The translations under genes and the position numbers were made by a program. A stretch of 64,000 nt of DNA. Origin: DATAGF01 sp963835685 (GTDB lineage: Bacteria > Actinomycetota > Thermoleophilia > Miltoncostaeales > Miltoncostaeaceae). The DNA is taken from the NCBI GenBank assembly GCA_963835685.1, contig CAWIGI010000013.1, forward strand, positions 124,001-188,000, read 5' to 3'. Shown in pieces: positions 53,083 to 60,220 of this stretch. Under the pieces are notes generated by a model, which made no database searches, had not been told where the DNA came from, and was given only the letters and a program-made list of their open reading frames with translations. Numbering within the stretch: the first letter of the stretch is position 1; every line of letters begins with the position of its first letter.

Positions 53083-54539
53083 ACGAGGTCCGCGTGCGCG
53101 CCGGTCGCTGGGCCGACAGCGCCAAGATGATGGCGGCCACCCGCGCGGCCGAGGGCGTTGAGGGCGTCGAGCGGGCGTACTGCTTCATGGGGACCGCGGC
53201 GAACCGCGAGGAGGCCGCAGCGCTCGGGGTCACCGACCCGGCCATCGACGGGGCCGGCCCCGACGATCTCGTCATCGCGGTCCAGGGCACGGCCGCCGCC
53301 GATGGCCTCGAGGCGGCCGAGGCGGTGCTCGACCGGCCGGCCACGGGGGGCGACGGCGCCGCCGCCGGCCCGCGGCCACTCCGCACGATGGCCAGGTCGG
53401 AGGGCGACGTGGCGGTGATCTCGGTGCCGGGCGAGTATGCCGCGCTCGAGGCGCACAAGGCCCTCGGGGCGGGGATGGACGTGCTCCTGTTCAGCGACGG
53501 CGTCAGCCTTGGGGACGAGGTCGCGCTGAAGCGCCGCGCACACGCCCTCGGACGGCTCGTCATGGGTCCCGGCGCCGGGACCGCGATCATGGGCGGTCTG
53601 GCACTCGGGTTCGCCAACGTCGTCGCCCCCGGGCGGGTCGGGGTGGTGGCCGCCGCCGGCACGGGCGCCCAGGAGGTCACGGTCCTGGTGGACCGCGCCG
53701 GCGCCGGGATCAGCCACTGCTACGGCGCCGGCGGACGCGACCTCAGCGAGGAGGTCGGCGCCGTCACGGTGCTCGACGCGATCGCCCGCCTCGCCGATGA
53801 CGAGGGCACCGACGCCATCGTGTGCGTCTCGAAGCCCCCCTCGCCCGGGGTGGCCCGGCGCGTGCTGAACGCGCTCGCCGACTGCGGGACCCCCGCCACG
53901 GCGTGCATGGTCGGTGGGGCCGTTGAGCCGGTCGGCGGGGTCCTTCTGGCGGCCACGCTCGAAGAGGCCGCGCTGGCCGCCGTGCGCCTGGCCGGCCGCC
54001 CGGCCGCGCCGGCCCCCGTCCCGCACGCCGACTGGGTCGCTGGCGGCGCGGTTCGCGGCCTTTTCTCGGGCGGCACGCTCTGCAGCGAGGCGGCAGCGCT
54101 CCTCGCCGAGCGCCTGTGGCGGGTGAGCTCGAACGCGCCGGCCGGCCGGGCGCGGCTGCTCGAGGGCTCGCCCGAGGGGCACGTCTGCCTCGACCTCGGC
54201 GCCGAGGAGTTCACGCGCGGCCGGCCCCACCCGATGATCGACCCCGCGGCGCGGGTCGAGCGGCTGCGGGCCGAGGCGGCCGACCCCGACGTCGGCGTGC
54301 TGCTGATCGACGTCGTGCTCGGGCACGCCAGCCACCCCGACCCTGCGGGGGCGCTCGCGCCGGTGGTCCGCGAGGCCCTGTCGGCTCGGCCCCAGTTGGC
54401 CGTGGTGGCGTATGTGCTGGGCACCGAGGGCGACCCCCAGGTGCGCAGCCGCCAGGAGACGACCCTGGCCGAGGCGGGCGCCAGGCTCGCGCCGACCAAC
54501 GCCGCCGCCGCCGGTCTCGCGGCGGCGCTCGCGGGATGA
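53079..54539 (+). CDS. fdrA: FdrA-like protein (AllF, oxamate transcarbamylase subunit)
   Basis: A 486-residue succinyl-CoA-synthetase-like protein. It starts NEVRVRAGRWADSAKMMAAT, followed by VAVISVPGEYAALEAHKALG, VLLFSDGVSLGDEVALKRRA, RLVMGPGAGTAIMGGLALGF and VGVVAAAGTGAQEVTVLVDR, and the second half has GLFSGGTLCSEAAALLAERL and ARVERLRAEAADPDVGVLLI. In E. coli FdrA (AllF) with AllG and AllH forms the oxamate carbamoyltransferase. The three partners are all in this window but not in one operon. Start is GTG 53079. Confidence 0.87.
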   Translation: MNEVRVRAGRWADSAKMMAATRAAEGVEGVERAYCFMGTAANREEAAALGVTDPAIDGAGPDDLVIAVQGTAAADGLEAAEAVLDRPATGGDGAAAGPRPLRTMARSEGDVAVISVPGEYAALEAHKALGAGMDVLLFSDGVSLGDEVALKRRAHALGRLVMGPGAGTAIMGGLALGFANVVAPGRVGVVAAAGTGAQEVTVLVDRAGAGISHCYGAGGRDLSEEVGAVTVLDAIARLADDEGTDAIVCVSKPPSPGVARRVLNALADCGTPATACMVGGAVEPVGGVLLAATLEEAALAAVRLAGRPAAPAPVPHADWVAGGAVRGLFSGGTLCSEAAALLAERLWRVSSNAPAGRARLLEGSPEGHVCLDLGAEEFTRGRPHPMIDPAARVERLRAEAADPDVGVLLIDVVLGHASHPDPAGALAPVVREALSARPQLAVVAYVLGTEGDPQVRSRQETTLAEAGARLAPTNAAAAGLAAALAG

Positions 54540-55702
54540 GGGTCCGGCTCGTCACCTACTCGACCAAGCCGCGTGGCGGCGTCGTGCACGCGCTCTCGCT
54601 CGCCGAGGCCCTCGGAGACCGCGGGCACGACGTCGAGCTGTGGGCGCTGTCGGCCGACGGCGCCCGGTTCTTCCGGCGCCCGCGCGTGCCGGCGCATCTC
54701 GTCCCGGTCGAGCGGCGTCCGGACGAGGACGTCGAGGCGCGCATCCTGCGCTACGCGGAGACCCTCGCCGACGGCCTGCGCGCGGCCGGCCCCGCCGACG
54801 TCCACCACGCCGAGGACTGCCTCTCGGCCCGCGCGCTGCTGGCCCTGCGCGACGAGGGCCGGATCCCGGCGGTCGTGCGGACGGTCCATCACATCGACGA
54901 CTTCGCGAGCGACGTGCTCGCCGAGTGCCAGCGCGCCTCGATCGAGGACGTCGACCACCGGATCTGCGTGAGCCGCCACTGGGCTGCCGTGCTCGAGCGC
55001 GAGCACGGCGTGGGCGCCGACGTCATCCCGAACGGCGTCGACCCCGCCCGGCTGGCCGCCGGCGGCCTGGACCGGGCGGCCGCGGGCGCGCGCATGGGCT
55101 GGGGGGACCGGCCGGCGATCCTCGCCATCGGGGGCATCGAGCCCCGCAAGGGCAGCCGCACCCTGCTCGAGGCCTTCACGCGCGCGCGGGCGCGCGTCGG
55201 TCCGCGGGCGCTGCTGGCGATCGCCGGGGGCGAGACGCTCTTCGACTACGCCGAGTACCGGGCGGCGTGGGAGGACGACGCCGCGCGCCTGGACCTCCGG
55301 GTGCACCGCGGGCCCGCGCCGCCGGCCGAGGCGGACGTGGCGGTCCTGGGGCCGGTCGCGGAGGGCGACATGCCCGCGCTCTTCCGTGCGGCCGACGTCT
55401 TCGCCTTCCCCTCCGAGCGCGAGGGCTTCGGGCTGGTGGTGCTGGAGGCCCAGGCGGCGGGGCTCCCGGTCGTGGCGAGCGACCTGCCGGTGCTGCGCGA
55501 GTTCCTGTCGCCCGGCCGGGACTGCCTGATGGTGCCCGGGCGCGACCCCGAGGCGCTGGCCGAGGCCCTGGTGGCGGCCGCGGACCCGGGCCTGGGAGGG
55601 CGCCTGGCCGCGGCGGGGCGGAGGACGGCCGCGCGCTTCACCTGGGCAGCGGCCGCCGCGGCGCACGAGGCCGTCTACGGGAGGCTCCGTGTCGCTGCGT
55701 GA
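54536..55702 (+). CDS. Glycosyltransferase, MSMEG_0565 family (Nit1C cluster)
   Basis: A 388-residue GT-B (GT4) protein. VRLVTYSTKPRGGVVHALSL is the acceptor-domain loop, DVHHAEDCLSARALLAL and TVHHIDDFASDVLAECQ follow. ICVSRHWAAVLEREHGV and DVIPNGVDPARL end the first domain. The nucleotide-sugar site is AILAIGGIEPRKGSRTLLEA and the Glu motif is FPSEREGFGLVVLEAQAAG. This subfamily is the glycosyltransferase of the Nit1C / MSMEG_0565-0572 cluster. Acceptor and sugar are unknown. It is coupled to fdrA by ATGA. Confidence 0.85.
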   Translation: MRVRLVTYSTKPRGGVVHALSLAEALGDRGHDVELWALSADGARFFRRPRVPAHLVPVERRPDEDVEARILRYAETLADGLRAAGPADVHHAEDCLSARALLALRDEGRIPAVVRTVHHIDDFASDVLAECQRASIEDVDHRICVSRHWAAVLEREHGVGADVIPNGVDPARLAAGGLDRAAAGARMGWGDRPAILAIGGIEPRKGSRTLLEAFTRARARVGPRALLAIAGGETLFDYAEYRAAWEDDAARLDLRVHRGPAPPAEADVAVLGPVAEGDMPALFRAADVFAFPSEREGFGLVVLEAQAAGLPVVASDLPVLREFLSPGRDCLMVPGRDPEALAEALVAAADPGLGGRLAAAGRRTAARFTWAAAAAAHEAVYGRLRVAA

Positions 55703-56114
55703 CGACCACGAGTACGCCGTCTGGACGGCCGAGTGGAAGGGCGGCCTCGCGGTCAACGTCTCGGGCCGCGGCCACGCGATCCGCGTCGACGAGCCGCCGG
55801 AATTCGGCGGCGAGGATTCCGGGCCGATGCCGACCGAGCTGGTCGCCGCCGCGCTCGCCTCCTGCTTCTGCGTCGCGATCGCCTGGGCGGCGCGCAAGAA
55901 GCGGATCGAGGTCGCCGAGCTGGAGGTGCAGGTGCAGCCCCATCGGGCGGTGGGCGAGCCGCGCCACGGCAGCTACGACCTCTGGGTGCACTCGACGACG
56001 CCCCCAGGCGACATCGCGCCCGCCGTCGAGCTCGCCAAGCGCTACTGCTGGGTCACGAACACGCTCGCCCACCCTCCCGAGATCCACTACCACCTCGACG
56101 ATCCCATCGGGTAG
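55689..56114 (+). CDS. OsmC/Ohr-family peroxidase-like protein
   Basis: A 141-residue OsmC-fold protein. The two Cys positions are in ALASCFCVAIAW (C59, C61) and KRYCWVTNTLAHP (about C119), the usual spacing for thiol peroxidases that reduce organic hydroperoxides. EYAVWTAEWKGGLAVNVSG starts the beta sheet. The start GTG 55689 lies 14 bases inside the glycosyltransferase gene, so translation is coupled. It may protect the flavin enzymes of the cluster or act on a thiol intermediate. Confidence 0.85.
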   Translation: MSLRDDHEYAVWTAEWKGGLAVNVSGRGHAIRVDEPPEFGGEDSGPMPTELVAAALASCFCVAIAWAARKKRIEVAELEVQVQPHRAVGEPRHGSYDLWVHSTTPPGDIAPAVELAKRYCWVTNTLAHPPEIHYHLDDPIG

Positions 56115-56149
56115 CGTCGCGCTTTCGGCTCGAGACGACGGGTGAGGCG

Positions 56150-57474
56150 ATGAACATCTGCGTGATCGGCGGCGGCGCGGCGGGCATCAGCGCGGCATCG
56201 ATGGCCAAGCGGACCAATCCCGATGCGACGGTGGTCTGCTGCACGGAGTACGAGGACGTCGCGTACTCGCCCTGCGGCATCCCGTATGTCCTCGGCCGCG
56301 AGATCCCGGACTTCGAGCGGCTCTTCCTCGCCGGTCCCGGAGAACTACGCGGAGGCCGGCATCGACCTGCGCACCGAGACCGTCGTGACCGAGGTCAACG
56401 CGGCCGCCCGGACGATGACGGCGAACGGCGACGTGCTCCCCTGGGACCGGCTGATCGTCTGCACCGGGTGGAACTACACGCTCCCGGACGTCCCCGGCAA
56501 CGAGCTCGAGGGCCTCACCTTCGTCAAGAACATCCGCCGCGGGATGGAGCTGAACGAGGATCTGAACGACGTCAAGAAGGCCGTCGTGCTCGAGGCCGGG
56601 CCGCTCGGCGTGGAGATGGCGACGGCGCTGGCGCACCGGGGCATCGAGACCCACGTCATCGACGAGAACGCGTGGCTCCTGGCCCAGATCGCCGACGCCG
56701 ACATCGCCGAGCCGGTGCAGGCGAGCCTGGCCGAGCTGGGCTGCGACCTGCGCTTCGGCACCGGGCTGGTCGGGTTCGAGGGCACCGGCGGCAAGCTCCG
56801 GGCGGTGACGACCACGCAGGGCGACGATCGAGGCCGACATCTGCGTCGTCTGCACCCACAAGGAGCCCGAGACGACGCTCGCGCGGTCCATGCGGCTCAC
56901 CGTTGGCTCGACCGGGGCGCTGGCGGTCGACGAGCGCATGCGCACCTCGATGGAGGACGTCTTTGCCGCCGGCGACGTCGTGGAGGTGCCGCAGCACCTG
57001 ACCGGCGTGGCCGTCCAGGGCCTCACCGGCTCCCACGCGATGCAGCAGGGCCGCGTGGCCGGCGCGAACGCGGCCGGCGGCGACCGCCGCTACGACCCGG
57101 TCAACATCCCGTGGGGCATGGTGGGCGGCCAGGTCCAGATCGGCGGGGCGAGCTTCGGCGAGAGCCTCGCGACGTCGCTGGGCATCCCGTACGTCGTCGG
57201 CGCGGCCAACGGCATCAGCCGCGCCCGCTATTTCCCCGGGGTCCAGCAGGTGCGCGTGAAGCTGCTGGCCGAGCCCGGCTCCGGCCGGCTGATCGGCGGG
57301 CAGTTCGTCGGCGGCGAGGGCATCAAGGAGCGGGCCGACTTCCTCGCATTCGCCCTCAAGCGCGACGCGACCCTCGAGGACCTCGCCTGGATGGAGAACG
57401 TCTACTCGCCGCCGATCGGCGCGCTCTACGAGCCGCTGTCGGTCGCGGCCCAGAACGGGATGGCGCAGCTGTGA
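56150..57474 (+). CDS. CoA-disulfide-reductase/NADH-oxidase-like flavoprotein, two frameshifts (56339, 56823)
   Basis: About 440 residues. FAD site CVIGGGAAGISAASMAKR; redox Cys42 in YSPCGIPYVLG, the position used by CoA-disulfide and polysulfide reductases; NAD site VVLEAGPLGVEMATALAHRG; second FAD site DVFAAGDVVEVPQHLTG; dimerisation domain from about 320 (FPGVQQVRVKLLAEPGSGRL). Extra Gs at 56339 and 56823 split it in three frames, and all pieces align into one protein. It likely reduces a disulfide or persulfide with NAD(P)H. It follows the OsmC gene by 35 bases and overlaps the next gene by GTGA. Confidence 0.85.
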
Positions 57475-57905
57475 GCCAGGACGATCCGCGGATCCCCGAG
57501 CGCGTCCGGGAGTACTTCGGCCACGACCGGGTGGCCCATCACGGCCTCGGCGGCATGCCGGCCGCGCCGCCGGCGCCGCCGGGCTCGACCGCCCGCAAGG
57601 CCGGGGAGACCGCGCTGGCCGACGCGCTGTCCAAGGTCGGCACGCCGGGCCCACGGCCCGGCCAGTTCCCGGCCGTCCTGCCGCCGAAGCCGGCGATGGC
57701 GCGCCGGATGCGGGCCGGGGGCGAGCGGGCGCTGATGGAGGCCTCGCAGCGCCGCTTCGGGTCGGCCTCGGGCGCCCCCGCGCCCCACCTCGAGGCCGGT
57801 GCGCTCTGGAGGTCGGTCTTCGCGCCGGTCTACTCGCGCATCCCCTGGGGCCTCAAGCGGCGCATGGTGACGATGACGTCCGGGGTCAAAGGTTGGAGAC
57901 GCTGA
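57471..57905 (+). CDS. Unrecognised 144-residue protein after the flavoprotein
   Basis: Starts at GTG 57471, coupled to the flavoprotein. DDPRIPERVREYFGHDRVAH opens it, a Pro/Ala-rich middle follows, and the end is basic and aromatic (SVFAPVYSRIPWGLKRRMVT). There is no signal peptide or clear motif. The first 20 residues look like a short conserved head for docking. Its stop is two bases before the fourth copy of the 59-bp repeat. Confidence 0.55.
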   Translation: MSQDDPRIPERVREYFGHDRVAHHGLGGMPAAPPAPPGSTARKAGETALADALSKVGTPGPRPGQFPAVLPPKPAMARRMRAGGERALMEASQRRFGSASGAPAPHLEAGALWRSVFAPVYSRIPWGLKRRMVTMTSGVKGWRR

Positions 57906-57906
57906 A

Positions 57907-57960
57907 GCCCCTCGGACGGCGCGCCCCGCCGTCAGGCGGAGCCGGGAGAGGGGCGTATGA
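57907..57960. repeat. Fourth, isolated copy of the 59-bp repeat
   Basis: 54 bases match unit 1 at 28785 apart from the last few, including the GCCCCTC/GAGGGGC and GACGGCG/CGCCGTC pairs. It lies right after a + stop codon and supplies the last codons and stop of the minus-strand gene at 57932. Confidence 0.9.
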
Positions 57961-58210
57961 GGAGCACGAAGGCGTCGCCCGGCAGGCCCGGCCCGAAGAG
58001 GCCGGTGTCGACGACGTACTCGCGCCCGTCGGCGGCGTCGCGCAGGTGCGCGACGTGGCACGGCAGGCCGATCTCGGAGCGCTGGGAGTAGCCCAGCACC
58101 GTGAAGCTCGTGCGGGTGGCGCCGCGGTGGCGGGTGAGGCGGCACCCCCCGAGGCCCAGATCCTCGCGCAGCTGGACGACGAAGGGCCCCGAGTCGACGG
58201 TCTGGCGCAC
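57932..58210 (-). CDS. Small unrecognised protein ending inside the repeat
   Basis: A 92-residue frame from GTG 58210 with third positions almost entirely G/C. It contains DSGPFVVQLREDLGLGGCRL, FTVLGYSQRSEIGLPCHVAH and YVVDTGLFGPGLPGDAFVLL, a well-formed alpha/beta pattern. The last residues, RPSPGSA, and the stop are encoded by the repeat copy. It could be the remnant of a longer gene cut by the repeat or by the AllH-like gene. It overlaps the probable start region of that gene on the other strand. Confidence 0.45.
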   Translation of the reverse strand: MRQTVDSGPFVVQLREDLGLGGCRLTRHRGATRTSFTVLGYSQRSEIGLPCHVAHLRDAADGREYVVDTGLFGPGLPGDAFVLLIRPSPGSA

Positions 58211-58924
58211 ACGGTCGCCCGGGACGGGGAGCAGCCAGCCGCCGCCCGGCTGGTCTCGGCCGCCGTCCTCGCGCGCCTCGACGGGCCCCGGCGCCTGCCC
58301 GTGCTCGGGTCCGGCAGGGGCGCGGTCCACCTCGACCTCGACGGGTTCGTCGTGACGGTGAGCGTCCACGGGGTCCCGATGATGGCGAACGCGGTCGCCG
58401 CCGGCAGGGGCGAGCCGCCACGCACGGTCGCCTGGGACCCGGCCGCGCCCCCGGTCTGGGACCCGGTCGTGCGGCCGCCCGAGCTCCCCCCCGGCGCCGT
58501 CGCCGCCCTCGGGGACTGGCTGGCCGCGCGGGTGGCGGTGCCCGACGTACCCCTGCCCCACGCCGGCGAGCGCCTGCTGGGGCGCGGCCCGGGCCTCACG
58601 CCCGAGGGAGACGACGTGCTCGTCGGGGCGGCGGCCGCGGTCCGGGCCCTCGGCCCCGCCGCCGGGCTCGCGCCGGGGGGCCGCGACGCGCTCGTGGCCG
58701 CGCTGGTGCCGCCCGGCCTCCGCAGCCGCACCGGCGCCCTGTCGGCCACCCTGCTCGGCCTCGCCGCCGGCGGGGCGGCCCCGGAGCCGGTCCACCGTCT
58801 GATCGCGGGCCCGGAGGCGGGGCGCGATGGGGCGCTCGCGGACCTCGTCCGCCTGGGGGCGTCGACCGGGCGCGCGATCGCGGCCGGCGTGGCCCTGGCG
58901 GCCCGCCACCTCGGCCGCGGCTGA
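58127..58924 (+). CDS. DUF2877 protein, AllH/YlbF-like (oxamate transcarbamylase subunit)
   Basis: The core signature ERLLGRGPGLTPEGDDVLVG matches the hallmark of DUF2877 (YlbF/AllH), and SRTGALSATLLGLAAGG and LGASTGRAIAAGVALA close the protein. The family N-terminus corresponds to ARLVSAAVLARLDG at about 58243, where no canonical start exists. GTG 58127 upstream overlaps the minus-strand frame by 84 bases, and GTG 58301 downstream would cut the domain. I give the longest form; the true start is open. With FdrA and the DUF1116 protein it completes the AllFGH set. Confidence 0.72.
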   Translation: MAGEAAPPEAQILAQLDDEGPRVDGLAHTVARDGEQPAAARLVSAAVLARLDGPRRLPVLGSGRGAVHLDLDGFVVTVSVHGVPMMANAVAAGRGEPPRTVAWDPAAPPVWDPVVRPPELPPGAVAALGDWLAARVAVPDVPLPHAGERLLGRGPGLTPEGDDVLVGAAAAVRALGPAAGLAPGGRDALVAALVPPGLRSRTGALSATLLGLAAGGAAPEPVHRLIAGPEAGRDGALADLVRLGASTGRAIAAGVALAARHLGRG

Positions 58925-58975
58925 CCCGGGTCGTTGTCCGGGTCGCGACCCGGCCGCTAACGTGCGCCCCCGCCG

Positions 58976-60220
58976 ATGCCGCGCCCCCGTCACATGGCCG
59001 TCCTCGCCGTCGCCGGGCTGTGCGGGGGCGGGCTCGCCTGCGCCGCGGTCGCCGCGGCCCAGGCGCCGAGGGAGCCGATGGCGAGGGTCTTCACGTTCCA
59101 GGGCCGCGGCTGGGGCCACGGCGTGGGGATGTCGCAGTACGGCGCCCGCGGCCAGGCGCTGGCCGGGCGCGACGCCGGCGCGATCCTGCGCCACTACTAC
59201 CGCGGCACGACCCTGACGACCGCGCCGACGCGCACGGTGAGGGTGCTCCTGTCCTCCGGGGAGCGCAGCATCGCCGCCTCGAGCCCGCGCCCGTGGCGCG
59301 CCACCGGCGCGACCACCGACGGGCGCCGCGCCGTGCCCCTCGCGGCGGGCGCCACCCACACGCTGCGGGTCGGCCCCGGGGGGCGGCTGGCGCTGCTGCG
59401 CGGCGCGCGGCGCCTGGCCGTCTTCCGGGGGGCCCTGCGGCTCGCGTCGAAGACCCGCGGCGGGGCGGTCGCGTGGGGCCGGGGCGCGCCGCGGGCCGAC
59501 CAGCGCTACCGCGGCCAGATCCGGGCCGTGCCCGCCGGCACGGGGTTCGACGTCGTCAACGCCGTCGGCCTCGAGGACTACCTGAAGGGCGTCGTGCCGC
59601 GCGAGATGCCGGCCGACTGGGGCGACGACGGCCCCGCCGCGCTGCGGGTCCAGGCGGTTGCGGCCCGCAGCTATGCGATCGCGACCATGAAGCCCGGGGC
59701 TGAGTACGACGTCTACGACGACGACCGCAGCCAGACCTACGGCGGCGTCGCGGACGAGGACCCGCGCAGCAACCGGGCCGTCGAGCTCACGCGCAACACG
59801 GTGCTGACATACGGTGGCAAGGTGATCACGGCGTTCTTCTTCTCCACCTCGGGCGGCCGCACCGAGAACGTCGAGAACGTCTTCCAGGGGAGCCCCCCGC
59901 GGCCCTACCTGGTGAGCGTCCCGGACCCGCTCGACCGCGGGTCGCCCTACCACGCCTCCTGGCCCGACCCGCCGAGCTTCACGGGTTCCGGCCTCGGGCG
60001 CGCCCTCGGCCTCGACGGTCCGGTCACGAGGATCGAGATCCTCGGCCGCGGCGTGTCGCCGCGCGTGCGCAACGCCCGCTTCACCACCCGCTCCGGGCAG
60101 CGGGCCGTCTTCGCCGGGATCGAGCTGCGCTCCACGCTCGGCCTGAGGGACTCGTGGTTCCGCGTGATCGAGCGGAGGATGAGCCGCAGCGCGGCCGCGC
60201 GGCTGGTCGGCGGCTCGTGA
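58976..60220 (+). CDS. SpoIID/LytB-domain secreted protein
   Basis: A 414-residue protein with a signal peptide (MAVLAVAGLCGGGLACAAVA). GRGWGHGVGMSQYGARGQAL is a conserved SpoIID-type block, placed here near the N-terminus; the SpoIID core follows at about 195-300 (GLEDYLKGVVPREMP, ALRVQAVAARSYAIA, SQTYGGV, FFFSTSGGRTENVENVF). In sporulating bacteria SpoIID is a glycan-strand lytic transglycosylase; LytB is an amidase modifier. Here a role in wall remodelling is likely. It overlaps the S55 peptidase gene by GTGA. Confidence 0.88.
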   Translation: MPRPRHMAVLAVAGLCGGGLACAAVAAAQAPREPMARVFTFQGRGWGHGVGMSQYGARGQALAGRDAGAILRHYYRGTTLTTAPTRTVRVLLSSGERSIAASSPRPWRATGATTDGRRAVPLAAGATHTLRVGPGGRLALLRGARRLAVFRGALRLASKTRGGAVAWGRGAPRADQRYRGQIRAVPAGTGFDVVNAVGLEDYLKGVVPREMPADWGDDGPAALRVQAVAARSYAIATMKPGAEYDVYDDDRSQTYGGVADEDPRSNRAVELTRNTVLTYGGKVITAFFFSTSGGRTENVENVFQGSPPRPYLVSVPDPLDRGSPYHASWPDPPSFTGSGLGRALGLDGPVTRIEILGRGVSPRVRNARFTTRSGQRAVFAGIELRSTLGLRDSWFRVIERRMSRSAAARLVGGS

